Positions 22,800 through 33,856 of a stretch of 58,209 nt of DNA are shown here, one piece after another (position 1 is the stretch's first letter; each line of letters begins with the position of its first letter). A program made the position numbers and the translations under genes. The notes below the pieces were generated by a model that saw only the letters and a program-made list of their open reading frames with translations, searched no databases and was not told the origin of the DNA. This DNA comes from Priapulus caudatus (Eukaryota; Priapulida; Priapulimorpha; Priapulimorphida; Priapulidae): positions 194,445 to 252,653 of the forward strand of contig NW_014577396.1 of assembly GCF_000485595.1 (NCBI RefSeq). The letters are read 5' to 3'.

Positions 22800-25090
22800 G
22801 CGTGAGTGCGTGTACGCGTGCGTGCGTGTTTGTGTGTACGTAACTTCGTGCATGCGTGTACGCGTGCGTGCGTGCGTGTTTTATATGTGTATGTTTGCGT
22901 GCATCCACGTGTGCATACGTGCGAGCGTGCGTGCTTGCCTGTTTCTGTGTGTACGTGTACGTGTGAGTGTGCGCGTACGTCTGCGTATCTGTTTCTGTGT
23001 GCGTGGGTACGCGTGTTTTTGAGTATACGCGTGCGTTACCTATTCGTGTTACTGCGCGTGCGTGCGTGTGTGCGTGCGGCGTGCGTGCAAGTACGATGAA
23101 TATGAAACCATCAGGAGGCATCTCTTCAGCATGAAGAAGTGTTATAATCAATAACGTACAGCGTTCGAACATGAACACGAAGCACGAATGTGACGTACGT
23201 GACCCATCACGACCGTAACTGTCATGGCCGCCGCTCCTAGCAGCAGGCCAACCTCGTGTAGTGTTACATACACGTGCTGCGGGGGCATTATAGGTATTCA
23301 TAACATAGGATCAGATCAGGATCAATGTATGGCGAGAAGCAATCAGGAAGGACCCTATCCCACCGGGTAATATATATTTATACGCGTGTGTTTTTACGTG
23401 GGTACGTACGTGTACGTGTACGCACAATTAGTAATACTAGTAGTATAGCCGAGTGTGAGGGTTTTATCGCGTCGAGAGAGAAAGAGATAGCAGGTCTGTC
23501 GCCAGGAGGCGCGCATTTACCTTAGATAGTCAGTAGATAAAATGCGGAGGTGCGTTTCAGTGCGCATGCGCAGTCATGCGCGCGCGCGGCACTGGCGCCA
23601 CCTGGAGGGAACACTATATAAAGGTGGTTTAGCAGACGGATATATGTATATAAATATAAGGAGAGAGATAGTCAGTGACACCGCTCTCTCTCTCTATACA
23701 GCATGGATAGGCTGCGACCATAAATAAGCGGACAGTGGTTTCCAAGTCGGTCACCACTGAAACTTGACTACAGAGAGGATCGATTGAAAATAAAACTTAG
23801 CATGTAGTTATGACAGTTGCAAACTTTTTTTTCAGGCGGACAACCTTTGAAGTCGAAATGTCGTAAAGGCGAAAAAGTTTTCGCCGATTTAGACTCTACG
23901 ATATGCATAACTGCTCCCGATGCGTATGAGACTATGCCGCCTGCGTTTTGTAAAATCGGACCCACTACCCATCAACAGAGTCCGAATGTTAGATACAGCA
24001 TACGTATCCATGTACGAAAGCTCCACTGTGGTCGAAGTGAGTAGAGAAGAGAAATATGGGGGAGGATGGTGGAGAGGAAAGCATGCGGAGACCGAAAAGT
24101 GCGAACGGCGGCGGGAAAAAAAATGAATAAAAAGAAAAATCACCCAAAAAAATAAGCACAAAAGTTATTACACACACCCCCGCGCCGGCAGCGCCCTCTG
24201 GACACACGGGCGTCGTGGCGACGGGGGGGGAGGGGGGGGAATCATCGAGTGAAATATACGAAGCGGGCATGCGCACGCGCACGCGTGTGTGTGCCACAAC
24301 TAGAGCGCCACACACAGTGACAACAAAAATACCGACTGCATTTTGGCAACATGGCTCCCGCGCTTCGCAGTCCGTCCGCCAGACGGCGCGCGCGTCTTCC
24401 CGGGCGAGCGCAGCGCACACCGTACGGGTGCACCGACGCGCGCCGTCCGGCGGGACGTCCCACAATGCAGCGGTCAAACACAAACAACTCACAGTCTTTC
24501 CCTGCATATTGATAATGCTCCCCACCGCGCTACCGCGCGCGCGCGCACGCTAAAACCCCCTTACAAATTCAAAATCAACCAGATTCGTCAGTATTTACAA
24601 AAAAGTACCTCAATTCGTATAAACAACACGCGAGCTCATTCGTTCGTTGCAAAAATTACAATACCAAGTATAAATAATAGCGCGTATATAGAATGCGGCT
24701 AGACAGCGCGCGGCTGGCTGGCTGGCTGTCGTTGACATGCTACATGTCGCCACGTCACCGACACGCTAGGCGTCGCCACCTGTCATCGTTGTCCGCTACG
24801 TGTCGCTAACGTGTTAGTTGTCGCCACCTATAATTTACAGGCGAGGTGGCGCCACTGGTTACCGACACGCTAGGTGTCGCGACCCGTCACCTGTCGCGCG
24901 CGTGTCACACACACACACACACTAGCAGTAGGACAGTAGTACGTGCTAGCATGTCGTAGCAGCCGACCCCTGTACGTGTCACCGTTGTCACGCGCGTCAC
25001 ATCTCTTATTTATATTATGCGAATCTTTGTAAGCAAGCAACCCCTGCTGCTGCCCGACTGCTGCGACCCACTCCTAGCGCCATCTGGTGT
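22800..25090. repeat. Clean copy of a block echoed at 17.7-20.3 kb
   Basis: It starts with GTGC/GTAC-rich sequence (22800-23090), then complex sequence. It contains the promoter-like module at 23600-23800 and a CpG-rich part (24180-24545). Near its right end are CGCTAGG(T/C)GTCG-type short repeats (24740-24890). No coding exon is recognised. It may be a genuine dispersed or tandem repeat unit, or simply the accurate version of sequence used twice in the assembly. Confidence 0.7.
23600..23800 (+). promoter_or_regulatory. TATA-box and polyadenylation-signal module, LTR-like
   Basis: A strong TATA box (TATATAAA, 23615-23622) in CACTATATAAAGGTGG is followed within 180 bases by ATAAATAA (about 23722) and AATAAA (23789-23794). 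A promoter followed this closely by a polyadenylation signal is the layout of a retroelement LTR. No matching second LTR, primer binding site or gag/pol was found, so a solo LTR is only a possibility. The same module is echoed at about 18725-18915. Confidence 0.4.
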
Positions 25091-25094
25091 GTGC

Positions 25095-25150
<56 letters not shown>
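25088..25150. repeat. (GT)n microsatellite
   Basis: A nearly pure GT run of about 60 bases. Confidence 0.95.
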
Positions 25151-26789
25151 ACGATTCATATCAAATGAATGCAGTCGTCGAATCAAAACCATCGCGACAA
25201 CAACTTCGGATAGCATAGCAGTTCGGTGTATAAGATTCATGGATTTTCATTTATGCCTGATTCATGTAACATTCTATGTCGTGGATATCCATATATATAT
25301 ATATATATATAAGCCTACTTCTTGTCTCGCACATAAATCGATTCTACATTAACCAACCGTTCCACGCGCGTGCACGTGTGTATATTTAAGACGATGCGTT
25401 TGTTGGGATCCGGAATATACGTTCTAGGGATACGTTCTAACGCGCGCCACCTTGCAGAAGCCGTACACCGTAGTAGACCGGCACCACGTTAATTCAGTTC
25501 GCCAAACGAATAGACTTGTATTACAGACGTGAAGAGACGGGAAACCCATCTAACACCGCGATAGTCGCGCGCTTCTTACCTATTAACGGAATTCGTACGG
25601 TGACCCTATCCTCTTCTTTCCTACGTGTGGGGTGCCCGTCCCCGTCGTTCCTGCGTATGTGGACGCCCTCCCCTTCTTCCTTCCTTCCTTCTACTCAGTG
25701 TATGTGGACCCTCTCCGCCTCCCTCCCACCTCCATCGTAATGAGTAGATGAGCTCACTGCTATCTTGACAATCTTAGACATAATGTTGCTGTTTTCGAAC
25801 TGAGAAACCGCGTCATAACTTTGTTAGATCAACTAAGCGGCCTTCGCGGCATCGTCAACATCTAACGGAGTCGCAGTTTCACTTATACGCACGTCTCGCC
25901 AGCCCTGCTGCGCGGTGGCCATTACCTCCCGTGATCAAATTTCGTTTGGCTTCGCCAGGAACGGTAAACGAATCTAAGCGCTACGAATGTGTGCACTTAC
26001 AGCTAAAAGCTCATCGCATATCGTCAAAACCTCTTCGTTAACAAGCAGCACGTAGCGTTACCACATTTTAGCCGCTCTTCGTCTAACGCCGTGCACTCGT
26101 ATATTATAACGAACGCGCGTTATAATAGTTGGTATGGGCGTCATATCTGTCATAACTTTAGAATTTAAATTTAGCACCTGCCCATCGTAATTTACCGTGA
26201 CCTGCCTACGGTAGCCTACGTAGCCGATGCCGCGCGTGTGCCGTCGTTGTCTGACATTGACGTTATCAATTATTGGTCACATACCGTTCGTCTGCGCGTA
26301 GACATTGTGTACTTGTATTTTATAACGTGGCAACATCGCCAGCTATATTGCGTGCCGTCAGTTGCAACGACGGCGAAAAATTGCATTGTGGATATTTATA
26401 GGCATGGCTCGAGCCGAGCCACTACGTTCATGCAGAGTTCAATTCACACTAAAAACACGACAACAAATAAAGGCGTGCGTTGCTTGTTGTGTTTGTTGAC
26501 ACGGAATTGTTTGTTGTCAAGTGTTTACACCCTACCTTGTACAAATGTGGCGTTTCTTTTATGTCGATATTATATCAACTATAGGAACTCCTGATATTTC
26601 TTGTAATACCCGATAGTAAACTTACGTCTATGTTTCATGTGTGATACCATTAATTATGTTTATTATATTGCTATCGCATTAAAGCTGTAATATATCTCAC
26701 CTCGTGTTAAATCAGTTTTAACTTAAAATATTGTCTTTATGCTTACATAACAAAGGTCGTGAGTGGTACGCGAGTCGCTATAGACACAA
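25151..26789. other. WNK intron, no exon recognised
   Basis: Mixed-composition sequence with a short TA run (25290-25310). I looked here for the missing exon between 28978 and 22646 and found no convincing splice-bounded coiled-coil segment. Confidence 0.5.
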
Positions 26790-26791
26790 GT

Positions 26792-26869
<78 letters not shown>

Positions 26870-26894
26870 ACACTCACACTCACACGTACGTACG

Positions 26895-26940
<46 letters not shown>

Positions 26941-26978
26941 CACACGCACATACATGCTCACGCACACACACACACACA

Positions 26979-27014
<36 letters not shown>

Positions 27015-27015
27015 C
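26790..27015. repeat. (CA)n/(GCAC)n microsatellite
   Basis: About 220 bases of CA with GCAC runs at the right end. The long His-Thr or Cys-Val ORFs across it are artefacts of the repeat. Confidence 0.95.
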
Positions 27016-27770
27016 GTCCTTCAAACTACGGGAACAGAGCTCAACCTTCTCTCTCCTCTTCTCCACTAACGTTCGATTGCAAAAATAATTATCAATAATT
27101 ATACACTTTTTTTTACCTCAATACAAAATAAATCATATAACATTGGACTGATCATTTCGTAATAATATTAGCTCTCTCGCGCATGCGGACAGAAGCAGAT
27201 TTCATTTTCATTCGGCATATTTACATATCGAGAAGGTGCTAACTTCCTCTCTCTCTGCGTCCGCTGCCTCGCCCGCCCCCGCACCGCCACCTACCGGCAG
27301 CCACTCCTCTCTCGATTGCAAGGCGAGGTACTTTCTTTTATTTTGCTCACACGAGAGCCGTCACAAAGATCCGAACCTTCCCCGTAGCTCGGGGAGAAGG
27401 AGGGGGACGGGGGAAGTAGCAGTACCTTACAGGGAGAAGCCCCGTTATACGCACACACAGAAATTACGGTCCGCGGCGCCATCTATCGGCCAACACAGGA
27501 AACAAATACACGTGCGAAAAGCACGGGATAAGCGAGAACGCGATATTTTTCCCAGCTCGTGTCTGAAACAACCGGGACATTTTTTCCGTCCAGGGCCGGC
27601 TTGAACCCGGGACGCGCTGACGTGCCAGACCGAGGATTGAACCACCACACAGATACCCTATGTTCATCAACAGTCCTTGTGGAAGCAAGAAAACATACAC
27701 ACCCCAGTCAGCAAGGGGAAGCCCATCTCTCTCTCTCTTTCTCTCTCTTTCTCCTTTTATGTTAATGCTC
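27016..27770. repeat. Clean copy of a block echoed at 16.7-17.6 kb, with tRNA-like segment
   Basis: The segment is collinear with 16660-17577. Near its right end, the reverse strand of 27590-27645 reads GGTTCAATCC and GGGTTCAAGCC. Both resemble the B box of a tRNA-type pol III promoter, raising the possibility of a SINE on the minus strand. A full A box and SINE tail were not identified. Confidence 0.5.
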
Positions 27771-28977
27771 CATTACTCCACAATCACGGGGTGTTACTAC
27801 GACCCCTGACCCCGTCGCCATGCAACAGCGGCGTTACCGTGGCAACCGGCCGCATCCTCGGCTGCGACCGTGCTGTTTAGCTGCTGTGGGGAGAGAAAGA
27901 AAAGAAAGGAAAGGGGAGAAAGAGATGGGAAAGGAAAGGAAAGGAACTGGAAGAAACAGAAGGGGAGGGGGAAGAGGAGGTGTAATAAAAGGTGTATCAA
28001 GAAGGATCACCTTACAACCTTACAAGGCTTATACAAATACAATATGACGTAGAACGCGTATTACTAAAATTAACCGAGTATTACTAATTATCATTGTCTC
28101 ATTAACCCAGTAATAACCCAATTGCTAACATTAATTAATTAAATTCGCCGAGATGCACATCACAGCTCTAACATTAGTCCAGTCAATATATGAAATACCC
28201 GGAACAAATTGCAACAAAAGGTTTTATAGTTGAAAATTGTTGATTGAACCCTCCTAAACTTTAAAAAAATTTTTTTTTTAACAAATTTCCAATGATTGAC
28301 TTGACTACTTGACTACAAATTATTAATTAAGCTTAACTAAATGGTTAACTAACGAGTAAACTCTGAGCATGCTGAACCCTGACCCTTGACCATCCGAGGT
28401 CACCGCCTCGCGCGAGAGAACTGGCAACGAAACGAGAAGAGAAGAGAGAGGAGAGAAGAGAGAAGAGCGAGAGAGAGAGAGAGAGAGAAAAGAGAAAAGA
28501 GAGAAGAGAGAGCGAGAGAGATAGAGAGAAAGAGAGAGAGAGAGAGGGGGAGAGAGAGAACAGCTGAAATGTGGAACAATCCAGAATAAAAGCGAGAACA
28601 TTTTCTAGAATCGTTCTTTCGCTCATCACGTCTCCGACGGAATCAAAGAACGCGTCTACTCTCCTCTTTAAAATAATGTATCGCCGCTAGATACGGGGGA
28701 AGCTGAGAGAGAATCCACTCTCCTCTTCGACGCTTTCTTCCCGGCTGCATTCGAAAATACGCGCGATAACAATGGATACTTTTCTAGATATTTCTCGCTG
28801 GTACCTGCGGTGTGGCGGCAAGAGAACACGTCCGTTCTCCTCCTTCTAGACACTTCTTCGGCAGTAAGCGAGAGAGTCGTCCTTTTCCGTTCTCCTTCTA
28901 GATATTACAATATTCTGCACTACATACATACGTTACATACACTACATACGCATAGAACCTCGTTCCCAGGGTCTCAC
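27771..28977. other. WNK intron with purine microsatellite
   Basis: It includes an AAAGG-rich tract (27895-27950) and a (GA)n tract (28435-28560). TTCTAGA-containing repeats with tCTCCTC occur at 28605-28895. No exon was recognised. Confidence 0.55.
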
Positions 28978-29177
28978 CTCTAGCTTCTGCAGCGCCTCCT
29001 GCGCTGTAGCCGTCTCCTGGGCTGGATCTGGGATCGGGGTCGGGGTCGGGGATGGGGCGCGGTCGGGGTTGCCGTCGGCGACCGACGTCGTCGTCGTCTT
29101 GGTGACGCGGTCGGAGCGTGTCGTGATGTTGAAGCGTCCGTGCGTCGTCGTGACGACGGGAGCGGGGCTCTCCAGTT
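28978..29177 (-). CDS. WNK: WNK kinase gene, exon with RFNI (RFx[V/I]) motif
   Basis: 200 bases from acceptor CTGCTGCAG to donor CTAGAG|GTGAGA. It enters with two bases that complete the codon left in phase 1 by the exon at 33857-34462, and exits in phase 0. It encodes ELESPAPVVTTTHGRFNITT, then a Thr/Pro/Asp-rich linker with TPTPIPDP repeats and a short helix AQEALQKLE. GRFNIT fits the RFx[V/I] consensus used to dock the CCT domains of SPAK/OSR1. In vertebrate WNK1 two such motifs lie close together in this part of the tail. The final helix may be the start of the coiled coil. Confidence 0.8.
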
Positions 29178-29369
29178 CTGCAGCAGCGAGAGATAGCCGA
29201 GTTAATACGAGTTATAATCATAATAATAATAGGTACTGATAGCACTTATATAGATACTAACTAATATTTACTTACATCAGTACAATTAATCTATCAATCA
29301 ACTATTTTTAATAATAATTCTCATCATAATCATCATTATTGTTATCATTACTATTACTATCATCATCAT

Positions 29370-29412
29370 AATTATAATTATTATTACAACTACTGTTACT
29401 ATCATCATCATA

Positions 29413-29450
<38 letters not shown>
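29370..29450. repeat. 42-bp AT-rich unit plus (CA)n
   Basis: One 42-base unit (AATTATAATTATTATTACAA, then CTACTGTTACTATCATCATC and AT) at 29370-29411 is followed by a (CA)n run from 29415. The identical unit occurs twice in tandem at 33729-33812, next to a (GT)n run. Confidence 0.9.
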
Positions 29451-29451
<1 letters not shown>

Positions 29452-30136
29452 GGGAAGCCGAAGCGCGCCACATCAACAACGCGCTAGATAAATGCGGCTA
29501 ATGCCCTAATTAGGCACTCGAAAAAGTGTCCAAGGAAATGAACACTTCACGGGTACAAACAACATCCCATAAGAAAACCTCCACTGAGAAACCGAAGGCG
29601 ATGATTGTCCTACATTATGTCAGAGGCGTCACGGACGTAGTTTAACGTCACCTAAAAAATGCAGGTGTGGCATCAACAATTAAACTGCTTGGGACCTTAA
29701 AAATGCATTTGGTACACCCTAAGGACAGAACAGATATACACAACATTACAGACTGTAAGACTACAATATACCGTGTGCAATGTGTGAAAAAAGTTATATT
29801 GGAGAACCCGGCTAAAAAGTTGAAACCCGCCTTAAAGAACATAAAAAAGACGTAGACACCGTAGCACCCAAATCATTCACAAGGGCCCAACGAAAACAGT
29901 CGACTACCGAAATAACCAAATCCGCGTTCACGGACCACGTAGCGAAGGACAATCACACAATCGATTGGGATAATTCGAATATCATCGATCGCGAGCCAAT
30001 CAAAATCAGGCGTTGGATTATGGAGGCCATCTGGATCCGCAAGACCCCAAACATCAACCGTGACGAGGTGGGATACAGACTCAGTCACGTGTGGACCAAG
30101 CTGTTGACCACTACACCATCTGGTAGTCAAAACTGA
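29452..30136 (+). pseudogene. Penelope-like retroelement relic, C-terminal GIY-YIG region
   Basis: The decayed frame shows the usual junction between reverse transcriptase and GIY-YIG nuclease. An 'EARHINNALDKCG' block is followed by an 'IVLHYVRGVTD' block, then 'VHPKDRTD', 'CEKSYIGE', 'KEHKKDVD', an 'HTIDWDN' block and 'EAIWIRKTPNINRDEVGY', with a stop at 30136. These are typical of the GIY-YIG tail of Penelope-like elements. Lesions visible are stops in the first block and after the YVRG block, a frame change before 'CEKSYIGE', and a stop just after 'YIGE'. The reverse transcriptase domain is absent, so this is a 5'-truncated dead copy. Confidence 0.8.
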
Positions 30137-30160
30137 TAATCTTCAGTCAGCTTTGAGAAA

Positions 30161-30177
30161 GCCTCCTGATAGGAGGC
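30161..30177 (+). other. Stem-loop in the retroelement 3' region
   Basis: GCCTCC-TGATA-GGAGGC forms a perfect six-pair stem with a five-base loop, directly followed by GAAACGTC, 25 bases after the retroelement stop codon. Such a hairpin is common at this place in related elements and is probably part of the element's 3' end. Confidence 0.6.
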
Positions 30178-31552
30178 GAAACGTCAGCTGTACGTTTTCA
30201 ATCTTCACGGTTGAGTAACAATTAAGCCAGATAGATCCATTATTGAGAAGTTTGCAGAAATATTTCTCAAAGTCGTTTCGTGCGTGCGATCTTTTGAACG
30301 AATTAAAAGTAATGTAGGGTTCGAAAAATGCGCTTTGTTGGAACGAGTAGCCTCAATGTATCTTTCTAATAATCATACCCTGTTCTAAGTAGAATTTTAA
30401 TACTTTGAAATGTATGCTATACTCTACCTTATCGAACTGGGTTAACATAAGTTTTGGCGTTCCTTCATAACTGGTAGTGGTCCCTCTCTGATGATTGACT
30501 AACTCCCAATCTTTTACCATTTATATTCTGTGAACATATCATAACTCGCTGTATCTACGTGGTAGTGATGTCACGTCACGTGGACGTTGTCACGTGGTGT
30601 CTCGACCAATCGGAAGCCTCCCTCAGGGCGAGAGTACAGGTTTACCTACTACTCACGGAGCCGCTGTGTTAATATATTGCACATCACAAAAGCGTTGGAT
30701 GCTTTTGGCCGAACAAGGAAGCATACGATCAAAACATTTTTGGAAAAAATGCTTGCATAGAACACTAGCCTACTTTAAGTAGATACCTTGTGGAGTTTGG
30801 ATAAAAGCAGCTTTAAGCATTTAATTAACCTAAGCTCTAATTGTCTCTCCCACATATGATTAAAATCCAGGTGTAAATTGCACTCGACTCAAATGCACAA
30901 GCTGCGGATAAACAGATACTTCGCCAATTAATTAACAAACGGCGGTGATATCTACTGATTTATATCGCAAACATTATTACGAAGCTCGGATGAAAATCTC
31001 ATAGAACAAAAACTGAAGCAGTCCTATCACATGTTAGGTGTTTAATCTCTAGGTTTTGCTAGATAGATACCGCACACGCACGCCAACTAGTACGTACTTT
31101 GTATTGCATCTGATATATCGCAATATTATTGTCAATTGTTATGCGACAATATACGTGTAGATCAGGGCTGATTGTGCTAATACTGACTTTGCAGAAGCAC
31201 CCGACTATGCGTCTTCACACGGCATGCTTACGTGGGCAAGCCTGGGTGACAACAAACAACGATCATCGCCGGCGCCATTAACAAGTGAAACCACTTTACG
31301 CAATCTACTAAGTAACTTAGTAAGTTACCTCTCGCGTGTCGCACGTCACACGCCTCTTCCGCTTCCGATGTGACAGTGACTTACTCGCCATTGTAATATC
31401 TCTCCGTGCGAGTGCATAACGTCTATCTAGAATATCTGTCGTGACGACGTGCGCAGGTGTTGTCGCGCCGTCAGCGCGCGCGGTTTTCAGGGTAGCGGCA
31501 GGTTGATATAGCCCGCGCGCGGACGCGACGCGGCTAGCAGTGCGTCGTCGGC
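30178..31552. other. Stretch upstream of the GABA-B-like exon 1
   Basis: No exon was recognised. The 5' UTR and promoter of the plus-strand receptor gene should lie near the right end. The last 250 bases become GC-rich (31440-31552), without a clear TATA box. Confidence 0.45.
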
Positions 31553-31834
31553 ATGATGCGAGCACGGCAGCGCAACCGCGGTGCCGCACGCATGGCAGCA
31601 GTCATCGTCGGCTTACTTGCTGCAGGGGCAGCAACGGCCGACAACACGACGGACGCGCGGACGAACGACGGCAAGTTGAATCTCTACATCGCTGGATTCG
31701 CTCCGATGACGGGCAGCAGGTGGCCAGGTGGCGGTGCATTCCGGGTGGCGGCGATGATGGCGATAGACCAGATTAACAACCGCAGCGACATTCTACCCGA
31801 CTATCAACTGAACGTAATCTGGAACGACACGCAG
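31553..31834 (+). CDS. GABA-B receptor-like, first coding exon (signal peptide and start of ligand-binding domain)
   Basis: 94 codons from ATG to donor ACGCAG|GTAGTT, phase 0. A second Met at codon 14 gives the better signal peptide (MAAVIVGLLAAGAATA). After a short linker the protein reads LNLYIAGFAPMTGSRWPGGG and then AAMMAIDQINNRSDILPDYQ. This is the start of the Venus-flytrap (ANF-receptor) fold in class C GPCRs of the GABA-B type: a 'PMTG..WPGG' loop, a helix, then 'ILPDY.L'. Metabotropic GABA-B receptors are Gi/o-coupled heterodimers on neuronal membranes. Whether this is GABBR1, GABBR2 or a related invertebrate receptor cannot be decided from the fragment. It lies inside an intron of the WNK gene on the opposite strand. 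Confidence 0.85.
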
Positions 31835-32449
31835 GTAGTTACGGAGGGTGGGGCTCGTTTGGGCTATATTGGGGGGAGGGGGTCGTCGTTGAATGAATCG
31901 CCTGGGTTAATTCGTTTGGTGGCGTTTTCTGTGTTATTGTTGTACGTTGCAACAATTTAAAATGTCTGGCGTATAAGTTATGCTGCTCCATTCATAGTTA
32001 AATGGATTATTATATACTGCATCACTTACATATAGAATACGAGTCATAATAATCGTAGCCTATTATCGATAGTGAAACTACACGACACTGTACTGGCATG
32101 TATATCAGGGAAAGCATTCGGACATGCCCTTCCCCGCTTTGGAATCAATATACTAATCAATACTAAAAACAAGAGAAAGAGAACGCAAACCCATCATTTA
32201 TGGTCATTTCAGATCTCCATTTTCCTTATCGCTGCTCGGTTTATTGCTTATTAGAAGCAAAAAATTTCAGTTTGAAGCACTGACATGAGCTGTTGTCCGT
32301 CAATCCCCCCCCCCGCCCCGGTATGGGTTGTTGCCAACATACCCTGCCGGGAAAGACACCCTCGCTGCCTCGGTGTTCGGCCAGCGTTCACCCATTGCTG
32401 TAACCGCTACTGGAGAATATAAAGTTTCGTCCTCTGTCTGTATTTCTAG
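31835..32449. other. Intron 1 of the GABA-B-like gene
   Basis: No other exon is needed here, because the flanking exons join directly in phase 0. A C-rich run sits at 32307-32318. Confidence 0.6.
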
Positions 32450-32590
32450 TGTCACTCTGGTCTAGGCACATACACAGTCACCCGCATGCTTACGGAACCT
32501 GGGCCGACAATGATCTCGATGCTAGGACCCGTCTGCTCGCCTGTCGCAGAGGCCACTGGAAGGCTGTCGCGCTACTGGAACATACTACAG
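32450..32590 (+). CDS. GABA-B receptor-like, second exon
   Basis: 47 codons between acceptor TGTATTTCTAG and donor CTACAG|GTAGGT, phase 0 at both ends. The exon joins exon 1 in frame: WNDTQ is followed by CHSGLGTYTVTRMLTEPGPT and then MLGPVCSPVAEATGRLSRYW. The Cys just after the junction and the 'GP.CS...AEA..R.W' segment are the expected first disulfide half and helix of the GABA-B ligand-binding lobe. The acceptor was chosen because only this one preserves both phase and the conserved Cys. Confidence 0.8.
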
Positions 32591-33680
32591 GTAGGTTCAT
32601 GAGAATTTACACACCTTAAATGCATATTTGTCAGGAATCTCGGGGGTTCATCAGACTTTTGGAAATGGCCTTCAGATAACAGGAAACCGAGGAGTAATGC
32701 GAAAACAGATTGGCAGAGTAATTAGCGCCTACATAACAAACTATGAAATATTACAAATAAAATGTTATGAACAATTACAAAAGTTCTTTTTTAAAACGTT
32801 TTAATTTACAAAAAAATATGGTACGATGGTTGCTTCGACTCTTTTACTGTTTTGTTTCCGGTGGGCCCTGATTATTTGATTTGAATATATGCGCCTATCT
32901 ACGCCTGCTATTATACAGAGAAGACCTGGCATATAATTTCATATTCACACAAGCGCATAAAATATGCTATTGATGCGATTATAATTTTACTGCGTTCAGT
33001 GCACTGGATTTGCGGTTGTGTGCCATGAAATAAGCGTTGCGTAGATTCGCTTATGGTTATAATAAAACCCTAATCCTATGATATAATTATGATATCCTTG
33101 ATTGATGATATGGAATATTATTCTTTTTTAATTGCTCAATTCGAGCGTTTAATTCCGTTGCGTATCGCGCGACCGCCTCACGCGACAACGCTCCCTGACC
33201 AGGGAATAGCTAACCGGGTTAGAAGCCTGAGAAGCGAGAGCAGAGAAGAATATATATATAGAGAGAGAGAAAAATGAAAATAGATGGACATACATGCATG
33301 CGGATATGTATAGATGAAAAAATATAGATTTATAAAAATCGAATATTTAGGTATTATTTAGGTATTCGATATTATTATTTATCGAATTTGAGGATTTAAT
33401 TTGTATTATTATGATTATAATAAAATTATTAAAAATAAACACCTCATTAAATACATATATATATAGTGCAGATATGGGCGTGCGGGCTTGCAAATGCGTG
33501 TGCGCTTGCAGTCTTGTTTTCATTTTTACATTATGCTATGTTATTACTCGTCTTGACAACTTTGACAAAGTACTCTATTATTAAGCATGATTCCAATTGA
33601 GAATAATTTCAGTGACGTGAATTGTTAGTAAGACCAGATCGTCGAAAGGGGTTTTATAATATCATCTCAGTTATTTTACA
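32591..33680. other. Intron of the GABA-B-like gene overlapping a WNK intron
   Basis: The sequence is AT-rich. I looked for the exon that should follow ('...SP...FFRT' region of the family) and could not find it here or up to 40053. Confidence 0.5.
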
Positions 33681-33681
33681 A

Positions 33682-33731
<50 letters not shown>

Positions 33732-33812
33732 TATAATTATTATTACAACTACTGTTACTATCATCATCATAATTATAATTATTATTACAACTACTGTTAC
33801 TATCATCATCAT
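33681..33812. repeat. (GT)n plus two tandem 42-bp AT-rich units
   Basis: A (GT)n run (33681-33728) is followed by two identical copies of the 42-base unit found at 29370-29411, at 33729-33770 and 33771-33812. The array ends 45 bases from a WNK exon. Confidence 0.9.
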
Positions 33813-33856
33813 AATGATTACTACTATTATTATTATATACTACGACGCTAGCTCAC

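Noticed and set aside
30161-30185. Hammerhead ribozyme core (CTGATA ... GAAAC)
   Set aside because: The bases form a simple six-pair hairpin. The second helix needed for a hammerhead core is lacking.
31317-31589. Minus-strand ORF over the GABA-B-like start
   Set aside because: Shadow of the GC-rich 5' region of the plus-strand receptor exon. Arg/Ala-rich with no motif.
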